Made by a program: the position numbers and the translations under genes. From Planctomycetota bacterium (GTDB lineage: Bacteria; Planctomycetota; PUPC01; JACPCR01), in the NCBI GenBank assembly GCA_030740295.1, contig JASLXP010000396.1, positions 1 through 28,997 on the forward strand: a DNA stretch of 28,997 nucleotides, written 5' to 3'. The notes under the pieces are model-generated. The model worked only from the letters and a program-made list of their open reading frames with translations, ran no database searches and was not told the DNA's origin. Every line of letters starts with the position of its first letter. Positions within the stretch are counted from its first letter, which is position 1. This document shows positions 7,632-15,761 of the stretch, piece after piece.

Positions 7632-8198
7632 TCAGCCGCGAATATCGCGAACCAAATGCTCGAATCGCACAACAATCTCTGGGGCTTCCTTCAGATCGCA
7701 GAGGGGCAGCAGGCTGTCGCGAACGTAATGCAAATTAAGAGAGGAACCTTGTCGAATAAGAATCCCTCTCACATCTATCCAGTCTCTTTCTCTGTCCGCA
7801 AATGCCTTCATCACGACCAGGTCTTCCGCGGAGCACGTTTTCAGTGCACATCCTTCGGCAAAGGCAAAATCAGTCGCCCTTTGGATCATCTGTTCTTCGA
7901 ATGGCAGCCCTCCCAATGAGACGTCAATCTGAGTCCCGCTCTCGGATTTGAGAAGAAGAATCCTGTTCTGAATGGCAAAGCTATCGGCATCCGAAATTCG
8001 CGATTCATAACTCTGGAGCAATTCAACGATGTAGTCCCCCTCGTTGCCGAATCCGGTCAGCAGGCATAGATCAACATCTTCAGTAAGCCTGACTTCACCC
8101 CAGCGTATGACTGCGATGCCGCCTATGAAACAGAAATCCCATCCCCTGTCTCGAAGGAATTCCTGGATCTCCAGGGCAGTGTCGAAGTTGCCGTTCAT
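7632..8198 (-). CDS. AbiEii/MNT-like nucleotidyltransferase
   Basis: 188 residues from ATG 8198 (MNGNFDTALEIQEFLRDRGW). The signature FIGGIAVIRWGEVRLTEDVD gives Gly26-Gly27 and the metal-binding Asp41-x-Asp43 of the DNA polymerase beta-like minimal nucleotidyltransferase fold, with the Arg-x-Thr before them. ESGTQIDVSLGGLPFE follows, where the third Asp is expected. The family includes AbiEii toxins and MNT antitoxins that nucleotidylate or adenylylate RNA or protein. The start overlaps the stop of the preceding 95-residue gene by four bases (ATGA), the arrangement usual for toxin-antitoxin pairs. The longer in-frame start at 8297 lies inside that gene and adds nothing family-like. Confidence 0.8.
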   Translation of the reverse strand: MNGNFDTALEIQEFLRDRGWDFCFIGGIAVIRWGEVRLTEDVDLCLLTGFGNEGDYIVELLQSYESRISDADSFAIQNRILLLKSESGTQIDVSLGGLPFEEQMIQRATDFAFAEGCALKTCSAEDLVVMKAFADRERDWIDVRGILIRQGSSLNLHYVRDSLLPLCDLKEAPEIVVRFEHLVRDIRG

Positions 8199-8482
8199 TC
8201 GGTTTCGGCCTCGAGTTGCTTTCGCCATTTCATGAAATACCTCTGCATCTCTATCAGGCCGGAAGTTGTGCGAGGCCGTGCATTTTTGTGAGCCCACTCG
8301 AGCATCTGGTCAATGGCCGGCCAGTGCTCTTCGTGATTGTAGTTTGCCAGCTCTTCATCCTTGATACGCTCAAGCTCAGGCCCGGCCCGCTTCCAGGTTT
8401 CGACCCATCGCCTGGTCAGCTCAAGCTCATCCGGGCTCATTTCTTCAATGGATTTTGCCTTGTAAGAAGAACTGTCTGACAT
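8195..8482 (-). CDS. Small partner protein of the nucleotidyltransferase (antitoxin-like)
   Basis: 95 residues, predicted almost entirely helical and rich in Glu, Lys, Arg and Trp: MSPDELELTRRWVETWKRAG, then ERIKDEELANYNHEEHWPAI, then SGLIEMQRYFMKWRKQLEAE. No DNA-binding helix-turn-helix, signal peptide or membrane segment is evident. Its TGA stop overlaps the ATG of the nucleotidyltransferase, so the two are translationally coupled with the small gene first. That order and its size suggest an antitoxin or target-recruiting partner, but I do not recognise the family. No clear Shine-Dalgarno sequence precedes the ATG at 8482. Confidence 0.7.
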   Translation of the reverse strand: MSDSSSYKAKSIEEMSPDELELTRRWVETWKRAGPELERIKDEELANYNHEEHWPAIDQMLEWAHKNARPRTTSGLIEMQRYFMKWRKQLEAETE

Positions 8483-9045
8483 TTGAGCGAGTTGGTTTCC
8501 AGATGATTCCTTTTCAGATGAATCAAGAATTCTATCAGTCGTTTGATGTGGGGCAGGTTTTCAGCCTGACACTGGTCGAAATGCGTCGTCTTTCGCAGGA
8601 TACAGACCTGTGCCACTTTCTTCGCGCATTCCATTAAGAGGTCTTCTGGCCGTGTATGAGATTGTCTTCGGGGATCCAAAGGTGTTTACTCATACAGCGT
8701 TAGTTTTCTGAGAGATGCTGCATTTGAAAGCACGAATCATACTCCTTGAGGCAGCTTAGTTGGAGTAACGGCTTTAGCCGGGTCCGAGTCTGCGACAGCT
8801 CCCCAGACCCGGCTAAAGCCGTTACTCCAACAAGTTACGCCTGAATTCTTCGCTGTAGGATTACCCATCCGTATCGAATCCCCTGGGATTGTTAAGTGTC
8901 CTCGTCTCCTGTTCCTGTCTGGTGGAATTGAGTCAGGATGGATTCTCCGAGGTCTGCCGTGACTTACTGTGAGCAGAGAAGAATGAGCGTTTATAGTGTA
9001 ACGGCAGTCTGTCCAGGTTTGGCCTTTGGGTTCTTGGGGAATTCG
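8483..9045. other. Long gene-poor interval ahead of the beta-helix gene
   Basis: 563 bases. Frames of about 60 and 80 residues on opposite strands cover roughly 8437-8679 but resemble no family I know. A perfect palindrome sits at 8760-8830. The last 200 bases should hold the promoter and leader of the beta-helix gene. A TATAGT at about 8993 could be a -10 element, but no good -35 accompanies it. No tRNA is visible. Confidence 0.5.
8760..8830. repeat. Perfect 25-bp palindrome with 21-base loop
   Basis: The arm at 8760-8784 (begins TTGGAGTAACGGCTTTAGCC) is the exact reverse complement of 8806-8830. The loop is 8785-8805. No T-tract follows, so it is not a typical terminator. It resembles intergenic palindromes that are dispersed in many copies in some planctomycete-like genomes. 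Only one copy is seen here. Confidence 0.85.
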
Positions 9046-11742
9046 ATGAAATTAGTCATCTTGTCCATAGGTGTCGTGTTAATGACTCCTCGACCCGCTG
9101 CGACCGAGGTCATTCAATTTTACGTGGCGCCGGACGGTAAGGAGGAATGGTCGGGCCGGTTGAAGCGCCCTGCTCCCAAAGGTGCAGATGGGCCGTTTGC
9201 GACAATCCACCGTGCGCAGAAGGCGGTGCGAGAGTTGAACAAGGGTCAGAAGCAGCGAAGGCCGGTCACTGTCTTCATCAGCGGCACACACTATCTTGAA
9301 AAGCCTGTCGTCTTTACGCGGGAGGATTCGGGCACGGCAGATTGTCCGGTGATCTACACTGCTCACGCCGGGGAAAAGCCCGTGTTGTCAGGCGGCCGAC
9401 GCATCGTCGAATGGAAGAAAACAGAAGGCGGAGTGTGGAAGGCGAAGTTGCCGAAAGAGATGGCAGGAAAAATCATTCCCCGTCAACTTTTCATCAACGG
9501 CAGGCGAGCCGTTCGGGCGCGATCGCCAGACACAGGCTACTTCAAAGTTGAGGGGCTGGTCGATCCCAAGGCAGGTGCCAAATGGAACGAGGGCGTGGAC
9601 AAGTTTCGCTTCAAGCCTGGTGACATCCTGCCATGGAAAGAGCTTAACAATGTCGAGGTGATCGTTTTCCATTCGTGGAACACCTCTCGCGTACGCATCG
9701 CTTCCGTCGATGAAAAGCAGAGCATCGTCACCTTCACCGGCCCCACTGTTTTCCGTCCTCTCGGATGGGATCCCAACCAGCGCTTTTACGTGGAGAATGC
9801 TCTCGAGGCCCTCGATTCGCCTGGCGAGTGGTACTGCGATCCACAGACCGGTATCGTTCACTACATGCCTCTGCCGGGAGAAGAGCTGAACGCCGCCGAG
9901 GTGATCGTTCCGATGCTCAGCGAACTGCTCCGTTTCGATGGAAATGCAGATGAGGGCAAGTTCGTGGAACACGTACAGGTCCGTGGTCTTTCCCTCCGGC
10001 ATTCGGATTGGGCTCTCCCGGAAAAGGGGTACGGCGATCCGCAGGCCGCGGTGACGGTGCCCGCGGCGGTGATGGCCGATGGCGCGATTCAGTGCGCCAT
10101 CGAGGAATGCGAGATAGCTCACGTTGGAACTTATGCCTTGTGGTTGCGCCGCGGCTGCAAAAACAACCGTATCGTCCAGAACCACATTCACGACATGGGC
10201 GCGGGCGGAGTGAGAATTGGCCAGTCGTCCATGGCCAAAGAAGACGTTGCAGAATCCAGCCGGAATCTCATCTCAAACAACTACATTCACGATGGCGGAA
10301 ACGTGTATCCGGAAGGTGTTGGCATCTGGCTGGCGCAGAGCAGCCACAACAGAATCTCCCATAACGAAATTCACAGCTTCAACTATTCCGGCATGTCCAT
10401 CGGCTGGAACTGGGGCTACCAGCGCAATCGGACCGACCACAACACCACCGAGAACAATCACATCCACCACGTGGTCCGCGGTGTGTTGAGCGATGGCGGA
10501 GGCATCTACACCCTCGGCACGCAGACGGGCAGCGTGCTGCGCAACAATCTGATCCACGACGTTTTCCCGTACATGGGAAAACCAACGATGGCCTGGGGCA
10601 TTTACCTGGACCAGGCAAGCAACGGGATGCTCATCGAGAACAACATCGTGTACAACACCCTCACCGGCGGGGTCATGAACGCCGCCAGCCCGGGCAATGC
10701 GATTCGCAACAACATCTTCGCAATGAGCGGCTGGCATGGCGCATGGCGCTGGAAGTGGCAACAGGATCCGCCCACAGTCGTCGAGCGAAATATCTTTTAC
10801 CTGAGCCGCGGCGAGCTCTTCCACGAAGACGGCGGACTGTCTGACTTCAAGACGCGATGGAATCGCAACCTCTACTGGCGCAGCGATGGTGAGCCGCTGC
10901 TGTTCTACGACTACTCCTTCGAGGAGTGGCAGGCGAAAGGCATGGACGAGCATTCCATTGTTGCCGACCCAAAGTTCATAGACGCGGGAAAGGGCGACTT
11001 TCGCTTAAGAGCCGATTCGCCGGCACACAAGCTGGGCTTCAAGCCCATCGATGCGAGCAAGGCTGGTCTCATCGGCCCGCCGGAATGGGTCAGCCTGCCG
11101 AAGGGCGCCGTGTTTCCGCCGACCAGGTTCCCGGCGCTCCCACCGGAACAGCTACCTGTTCTGGCAGATGACGGCTTCGAGGAGACCGATGTCGGCGCCC
11201 CGCCCCGGCAGGCCCGGCTCTACGAGGAAGGGAAAAGCGATTCCATTCGAGTCAGCGCTGAAGCTTACGCCACAGGAAAGCGCAGCCTGAAATTCACGGA
11301 CGCTCCGGGCCTCGAACACATCTGGAATCCTCACATGTTTTATACGCCCCATCTCAAGAGTGGTCTCGTCACTCTCGATTTTGACCTGCGTCTGGAGGCA
11401 GGCGCGGTCTTCACACACGAATGGAGAGATTCGAAAAGCCCGTTCACCGTCGGCCCTTCCCTGCGCATCAATTCCAACGGACAGCTTCTGGCCGGAGGCA
11501 AACCCATTGCTGAGGTTCCCTTTGGAAAATGGATTCACGTGAAGATCGCGTGCGGCCTGGGAAAGCGTGCCACCGGAAAGTATTCTTTGTCCCTGGCAAC
11601 CCCGGGCGAGAAAGCAAGACAGTTCGAAGGGATGCCTTGCGCCCCGACCTTCAGACGCCTGGAATGGCTCGGCTTCGTCAGCCTGGCCGAAAAGCACTCC
11701 GTCTTTTACCTGGACAATGTCAGACTCGAGCGTGAGAAATGA
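9046..11742 (+). CDS. Secreted right-handed beta-helix protein, GH141-like
   Basis: 898 residues from ATG 9046, which has GGGGA five bases upstream and opens a signal peptide (MKLVILSIGVVLMTPRPAAT). The frame extends 36 codons further upstream, but that part lacks such features. The mature N-terminus (FYVAPDGKEEWSGRL, GPFATIHRAQKAVREL, EKPVLSGGRRIVEWK, RQLFINGRRAVRARSPDTGY) is the pattern of GH141-type enzymes, which act on pectin-like side chains or xylan. Residues about 370-560 hold parallel beta-helix rungs with repeated N-x-I-H (NHIHDMG, NYIHDGG, NEIHSF, NHIHHV, NLIHDV). Residues about 705-898 form a laminin-G/concanavalin-like domain that may bind sugar. Activity is inferred from the family and the catalytic residues are not assigned. 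A metacaspase gene follows after 104 bases. Confidence 0.85.
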   Translation: MKLVILSIGVVLMTPRPAATEVIQFYVAPDGKEEWSGRLKRPAPKGADGPFATIHRAQKAVRELNKGQKQRRPVTVFISGTHYLEKPVVFTREDSGTADCPVIYTAHAGEKPVLSGGRRIVEWKKTEGGVWKAKLPKEMAGKIIPRQLFINGRRAVRARSPDTGYFKVEGLVDPKAGAKWNEGVDKFRFKPGDILPWKELNNVEVIVFHSWNTSRVRIASVDEKQSIVTFTGPTVFRPLGWDPNQRFYVENALEALDSPGEWYCDPQTGIVHYMPLPGEELNAAEVIVPMLSELLRFDGNADEGKFVEHVQVRGLSLRHSDWALPEKGYGDPQAAVTVPAAVMADGAIQCAIEECEIAHVGTYALWLRRGCKNNRIVQNHIHDMGAGGVRIGQSSMAKEDVAESSRNLISNNYIHDGGNVYPEGVGIWLAQSSHNRISHNEIHSFNYSGMSIGWNWGYQRNRTDHNTTENNHIHHVVRGVLSDGGGIYTLGTQTGSVLRNNLIHDVFPYMGKPTMAWGIYLDQASNGMLIENNIVYNTLTGGVMNAASPGNAIRNNIFAMSGWHGAWRWKWQQDPPTVVERNIFYLSRGELFHEDGGLSDFKTRWNRNLYWRSDGEPLLFYDYSFEEWQAKGMDEHSIVADPKFIDAGKGDFRLRADSPAHKLGFKPIDASKAGLIGPPEWVSLPKGAVFPPTRFPALPPEQLPVLADDGFEETDVGAPPRQARLYEEGKSDSIRVSAEAYATGKRSLKFTDAPGLEHIWNPHMFYTPHLKSGLVTLDFDLRLEAGAVFTHEWRDSKSPFTVGPSLRINSNGQLLAGGKPIAEVPFGKWIHVKIACGLGKRATGKYSLSLATPGEKARQFEGMPCAPTFRRLEWLGFVSLAEKHSVFYLDNVRLEREK

Positions 11743-11780
11743 TGCTGAATTGAATGGGGCATCTGGTGGCCGCAGAATCT
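11741..11780 (+). repeat. Intergenic repeat, copy A
   Basis: About 40 bases beginning GATGCTGAATTGAATGGGG, overlapping the stop of the beta-helix gene. It is nearly identical to copy B at 14693-14732. The first 18 bases are the same, as is most of the GG-GGC(C/T)GCAGAATC end, with differences in the middle. Both copies lie just after a stop codon and before the next plus-strand gene. Confidence 0.75.
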
Positions 11781-11799
11781 GTAAGGACCTTCTGTTTTT
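11773..11799 (+). terminator. Weak possible intrinsic terminator
   Basis: CAGAA (11773-11777) can pair with TTCTG (11790-11794), followed by TTTTT at 11795-11799. The stem is only five pairs with a twelve-base loop, so attenuation rather than full termination is more likely. Confidence 0.3.
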
Positions 11800-11846
11800 A
11801 TTCAGGCAGCTCTGAAAGATTCTGGTAATCACTCAAGGTGACGTTC

Positions 11847-13535
11847 ATGCACTACAAAGTCAGAAGCACCCTAAACAGCAACGCTGGATGGCTCCTCATC
11901 GGGGTCTTCATCTGCGCCCACATGCCCTGTGATGGCTTTTCGCTGTTCAAGAAGAGGAAAGACGATCCCGAAGCCAACGTGCCTTCACCGGTAGAGGAAT
12001 GTTCGTCTGACCTGGTAGAGAATCGGCGAGCTACTGAGAGGAAGACCATTGCTGTGCCGGCCAACGCCTGGGCGGACACTTCTCTCGAGTTGCAGAAAGG
12101 CGATATTCTTCTGTTCACTGCAGCGGGCAAGTGGAGTGCCGGGCTTTTCAACCGGATGACCGATCCTGATGGCTATGACGCGTGGAAGAAATACCGGTTC
12201 ATCAAAAGCTCCTACTGCATGGCACTGATCGGCAGAATTGGCCAGGCGCAGTACTTTCACATCGGCAGCAGAAGATGTGTGAGGGTGAAGTCAGGTGAAT
12301 ACCTGCAACTCGGCGGCAACGGCACAACGAGGTCGGACAACCTTGGCCGGGTGACTGCCGAAGTCAGCCTGTATCGGGTGACCGAGAAAGTACAGGAACC
12401 CTCTGTTGCTCAGCGGCCGGCCCAGCAGTTGACTCTTGAAGTTAATTACCCACCGGCAGAGCTTCAGACAGACAGGAAGGACCTCACGCTGGTTGGTCTC
12501 GCCAAATCTGCTGCCATACTTCAGAGCATTGAGATCACTCAGAACGGCGAGACAGTGGCGACGATTCGCATCGAGGCGCCATCCGTCCCCGTGAAGCAAG
12601 GCATCGAATTGAAGCCGGGCAAGAACGTCCTCGTCGTCACCGCGACCGATAAAAACAGAGAGGTGATACAAAAGGCCGCGACTGTGCTTTACAGTCCCGC
12701 GGCAGTGGCCATCCAGAGCGCGGACCCGGGGCGGTGTTTCGCGCTGCTGATTGGTATCTCTGAATACACGGACGGTTCATTCGGCAAGCTTCAGTTTGCG
12801 GACGTCGATGCAAAGGAAATGCAGGCCGCGCTGCTCAAGTATGGCAAGCTGAACAAGGATGACGTCCGAATCCTGCTGAACAAGGATGCCACTCGGCAGA
12901 ACATTCAGGATGCGCTTCACGGATTTCTGCAGAAAGCGGGCAGAAATGATCGAATCATTGTCTACTGGTCAGGGCATGGATTTGTTGACCCCGATAAACC
13001 GGACAAGTGCTACTTTGCCTGCTTTGACACGAAGGCAAGGATGTCCTGGTCGGGATACGAAATGAAGCGGGTCCGTGAGGCCCTGCGGGAGCATGAAGCA
13101 AGAAACGTCGTATTCATTGCGGATACCTGTCACAGCGCGGGAGTTTTCACGACTCGCAGCACTAAAGGAATCAGGGTGGTCGGGCAGAGCCCGTTCAACA
13201 GCTACGTCAGAAAGATCCAGCGGGCCGGCCGCGGCATGGCCTTTCTTGTCGCCGGTGATACGGACAGGAAGGCGCTCGAAGACTCCTCCTTCAAGAACGG
13301 CGCTTTCACGCATTTCATTCTTGCGGCCCTGCGAGGATCGGCGGACGGCTTCAAAGGAAGCGGTGAAAAGGATGGGATCATAACGCTCGGCGAAGTGGTG
13401 GAGTTTGTACGTGACAGGCTGCCAAGAGAGACTCTGGATAAGCTGGGCCATGCACAGCATCCTGCGTTCTTCTTTCCCACCGGCGACCCGACGCTCAGAG
13501 AGCTTCCGATGTCGAAAATCGTAAAACCACAATGA
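11847..13535 (+). CDS. Exported metacaspase (peptidase C14) with lectin-like N-terminal domain
   Basis: 562 residues from ATG 11847, with AAGGTGA seven bases upstream; a GTG at 11838 is within that binding site. An N-terminal hydrophobic segment (GWLLIGVFICAHMPC) suggests export. Residues about 65-180 (IAVPANAWADTSLELQKGD, LIGRIG, GEYLQLGGNGTTRSDNLG) look like a LecA/PA-IL-type beta-sandwich. Residues about 195-285 look Ig-like. The caspase domain begins at RCFALLIGISEYTDG. It contains the catalytic His377 in IVYWSGHG and Cys428 in IADTCHSAG, each after a hydrophobic strand as required. Metacaspases cut after Arg or Lys. The last four bases (ATGA) overlap the start of the toroid gene, so the two are coupled. 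Confidence 0.88.
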   Translation: MHYKVRSTLNSNAGWLLIGVFICAHMPCDGFSLFKKRKDDPEANVPSPVEECSSDLVENRRATERKTIAVPANAWADTSLELQKGDILLFTAAGKWSAGLFNRMTDPDGYDAWKKYRFIKSSYCMALIGRIGQAQYFHIGSRRCVRVKSGEYLQLGGNGTTRSDNLGRVTAEVSLYRVTEKVQEPSVAQRPAQQLTLEVNYPPAELQTDRKDLTLVGLAKSAAILQSIEITQNGETVATIRIEAPSVPVKQGIELKPGKNVLVVTATDKNREVIQKAATVLYSPAAVAIQSADPGRCFALLIGISEYTDGSFGKLQFADVDAKEMQAALLKYGKLNKDDVRILLNKDATRQNIQDALHGFLQKAGRNDRIIVYWSGHGFVDPDKPDKCYFACFDTKARMSWSGYEMKRVREALREHEARNVVFIADTCHSAGVFTTRSTKGIRVVGQSPFNSYVRKIQRAGRGMAFLVAGDTDRKALEDSSFKNGAFTHFILAALRGSADGFKGSGEKDGIITLGEVVEFVRDRLPRETLDKLGHAQHPAFFFPTGDPTLRELPMSKIVKPQ

Positions 13536-14656
13536 GTATGCAAGGCCAGGCTACGCTGCCCGATTACGTCCATCGGCTTAAAGAAACCATCCCCGCATGG
13601 ATGGAAAGACTCGAGCATCCGGATGGCATCGGCCGATACCGTTTCGCGCTCGAGGCATTCATGCCTTACGACACGCTTTCGTCTGCCATGGCGCACTGCG
13701 TCATGAACATCGTGCAGCCGGAGCATCCTTATCTTTGTGATTCTGAGAAGGCGCTGGCGTGGGCGGATTACCTGCTGAGCTATCAGATAGAAGATGGGCA
13801 TATCGCTGACGTGGCACATGAGGATTGCACGCTCAGTGGCGAGGATGGCGAGCCACCGTCAGAGCAGGCGCGATTCGACAACCGCCGCGGGCAAACCCGA
13901 AACATTCTCTACATCGCCTGCCAACTGGGGCGACTGCCTCGGCACCGGCAAACTCACGATGACGGTTTTACGAATCCCAATGAGCTGGTGGCCTGGCTGG
14001 ATGGACTGCACTGGCACAATCCGTGGGGGGCGGGGTCGTGGGCATCGGCGGTGTTGTCATTTCAATTCTTCAACAAGCTTCTCGGCGATGAAGACGCGGC
14101 CGCCATGATCGAAACCGGCCGGCAGTGGCTCACAGAGCGTCAGGATCCCAAGACCGGCACCTGGTCAGACGGCAGCGATATCGCGCCGCACATCCTCGTC
14201 AACGGCATCTTCAAAGTCTGGATGGGAATCCCTTTCCACGGCGTACCGGTTCAGTACTGCGAGAAAGTAATCGACCTCTGCATTGAAACGCTCCTTCATG
14301 ATCCCGCCGTCTGTGAGAGGTTTGACGCGTGCAGCGTGTTCGACGTGGCCACCGTGCTCGATGTCTGCCTGCGGCATGTGGAGCACCGCAAAGATGAGAT
14401 CGCCGAGCTGGCTGCCGGCTACCTGCCGGAGTTGGAGTGCATGGTGCAGCCCGATGGCGGCATGAGCTATTTGCCTGAAGGCCCAGTTCACAGACTGTCA
14501 CCAAAGATACGCCAGTCAGAGCTAGGCGGAACGGCCCTCCACTGTCAGGCATTGGCCCTGCTCGCGAATCTGTGCGGCCTGCGTGACGAGCTCGGATGGG
14601 TGCCCTGCACTGAGTGGCATGTGGGCTATCCCTCGAGCCCCATTCGATCAGTGTGA
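13532..14656 (+). CDS. Alpha/alpha-toroid protein (terpenoid cyclase/prenyltransferase-like fold)
   Basis: 374 residues, no signal peptide. Repeated helical hairpins are seen: KALAWADYLLSYQIEDGHIA, TRNILYIACQLGRLP, AAMIETGRQWLTERQDPKTG followed by TWSDG, and LECMVQPDGGMSYLP. The phrase QDPKTGTWSDG resembles the QxxxGxW repeats of squalene/hopene cyclases and prenyltransferase-like barrels. The acidic DxDD cyclase motif is not evident, so I do not claim cyclase activity. A six-hairpin glycosidase-like barrel is an alternative. The ATG overlaps the metacaspase stop by four bases, implying joint translation. Confidence 0.7.
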   Translation: MSMQGQATLPDYVHRLKETIPAWMERLEHPDGIGRYRFALEAFMPYDTLSSAMAHCVMNIVQPEHPYLCDSEKALAWADYLLSYQIEDGHIADVAHEDCTLSGEDGEPPSEQARFDNRRGQTRNILYIACQLGRLPRHRQTHDDGFTNPNELVAWLDGLHWHNPWGAGSWASAVLSFQFFNKLLGDEDAAAMIETGRQWLTERQDPKTGTWSDGSDIAPHILVNGIFKVWMGIPFHGVPVQYCEKVIDLCIETLLHDPAVCERFDACSVFDVATVLDVCLRHVEHRKDEIAELAAGYLPELECMVQPDGGMSYLPEGPVHRLSPKIRQSELGGTALHCQALALLANLCGLRDELGWVPCTEWHVGYPSSPIRSV

Positions 14657-14692
14657 GCCCGGGGATGCTCACCGAATGTAAGCTTGATGGGA

Positions 14693-14732
14693 GATGCTGA
14701 ATTGAATGGGAAACATGGAGGCTGCAGAATCC
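14693..14732 (+). repeat. Intergenic repeat, copy B
   Basis: Begins GATGCTGAATTGAATGGG and continues to GGCTGCAGAATCC, matching copy A at 11741-11780 with a few substitutions. It lies between the toroid gene and the next plus-strand gene. Unlike copy A it is not followed by a T-tract. Confidence 0.75.
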
Positions 14733-14770
14733 TCTGAATTCCGCCTGAAACGAATCCTCTGGAGATAACG

Positions 14771-15715
14771 ATGACATTTTCATGTCTGGAGACGAGCTCT
14801 TTTGTCGCTTTCATTGCTGACAATTCCGCCAATGGTATTCACCGGTCGGGGTACAACGGCCTGTCCTCGCTCATTCCTCGACATACTGGAAACAATCTTT
14901 TCGTCCCCGCCTACGCAGGGCTGAATTACGAAACCATCTCTCTTGCCGGCCTGGAGCCTTACCGTCACGAACACGGATCGAAGTTCGAGCCCCGAAGCGA
15001 ACCGATGTTCATCGAAAGCGCGGATGAAGAGAGCGTTGTGCTCGTCCAGCCAGAGACCTCTCACTCCCATGTCAGCGCTCGCATCACCTTCACCGTGGAA
15101 GAGCCCCATTACATCCACCAGAAGATCGAGCTGACTTTCCATCGAAGGTTCTGCCCCGATGAGGAGCCAAACCAATTCCGCAGTCTCTGGGCAAGTTACA
15201 TGCACGGGCCGCCGGACCGACATATTTACTCGAAGCCTGATCTGGAGACAGGGGCGGACCTGGTTCACTGGTACGGCATAACCAAGACAGATCATGGATC
15301 TCCTGAGATGCAGGTGAAGCTCATGCCCCAGGAAGAGATAAGCGCCGCCGGCCACTTGGCGGCCATGGCAGAAACGCCGCTGCTTACTGACGACGAACTC
15401 ACTGCCCTGGCACAACCCGAATGGGGCCCCATGGCCTTGCCGAAATCCCTCGATGGCATGCTTTCGTTCTACTACGGTCTCTGCCACGACCAGATGGTGT
15501 TGATGATGTTCAAGCAGCCGGAACGGTTTCGGCTCGCTTATTCCCCCTGCGGTGGCGGAACGCAACCAGAGTGGAATCCTGCATGGGACTACGTGCTTGC
15601 TCTCGAAGACGCGCCGCTGGAGGAGACATGTACCTGGGATCTGTGCCTGGTCACGAAGCCCTACATGGGCAGGGCTGATGTTCTCAGAGAAGTTCGTCGA
15701 TACGTGACAACGTGA
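14771..15715 (+). CDS. Unknown soluble protein
   Basis: 314 residues from ATG 14771, with GGAG seven bases upstream. There is no signal peptide or membrane segment. The composition is strand-rich (SARITFTVEEPHYIHQKIEL; VLMMFKQPERFRLAYSP), with conserved-looking aromatic and His-rich turns (SLWASYMHGPPDRHIY; LVHWYGITKTDHGS) and a closing GGGTQPEWNPAWDYVLAL. It looks like a beta-sandwich sugar-handling protein, but I cannot name the family. It follows the toroid gene after 114 bases containing repeat copy B and ends tail-to-tail with the rhamnonate dehydratase-like gene, 46 bases away. Confidence 0.7.
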   Translation: MTFSCLETSSFVAFIADNSANGIHRSGYNGLSSLIPRHTGNNLFVPAYAGLNYETISLAGLEPYRHEHGSKFEPRSEPMFIESADEESVVLVQPETSHSHVSARITFTVEEPHYIHQKIELTFHRRFCPDEEPNQFRSLWASYMHGPPDRHIYSKPDLETGADLVHWYGITKTDHGSPEMQVKLMPQEEISAAGHLAAMAETPLLTDDELTALAQPEWGPMALPKSLDGMLSFYYGLCHDQMVLMMFKQPERFRLAYSPCGGGTQPEWNPAWDYVLALEDAPLEETCTWDLCLVTKPYMGRADVLREVRRYVTT

Positions 15716-15761
15716 ACACCGCGGCGGCACAGAATCGGCCGCAACACCATCATTCCATTGT

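Noticed and set aside
7569..7919. Plus-strand frame of 116 codons opposite the nucleotidyltransferase
   Set aside because: It lies antisense to a gene with clear catalytic motifs and resembles no family, so it is a shadow frame.
8437..8679. 80-residue minus-strand frame (and a 60-residue plus-strand frame opposite)
   Set aside because: Overlaps the start of the antitoxin-like gene, has no ribosome binding site and no family resemblance. Could be decayed sequence, but unsupported.
8860..8895. tRNA T-arm-like sequence (TATCGAATCCC)
   Set aside because: No acceptor, D or anticodon arms can be folded around it.
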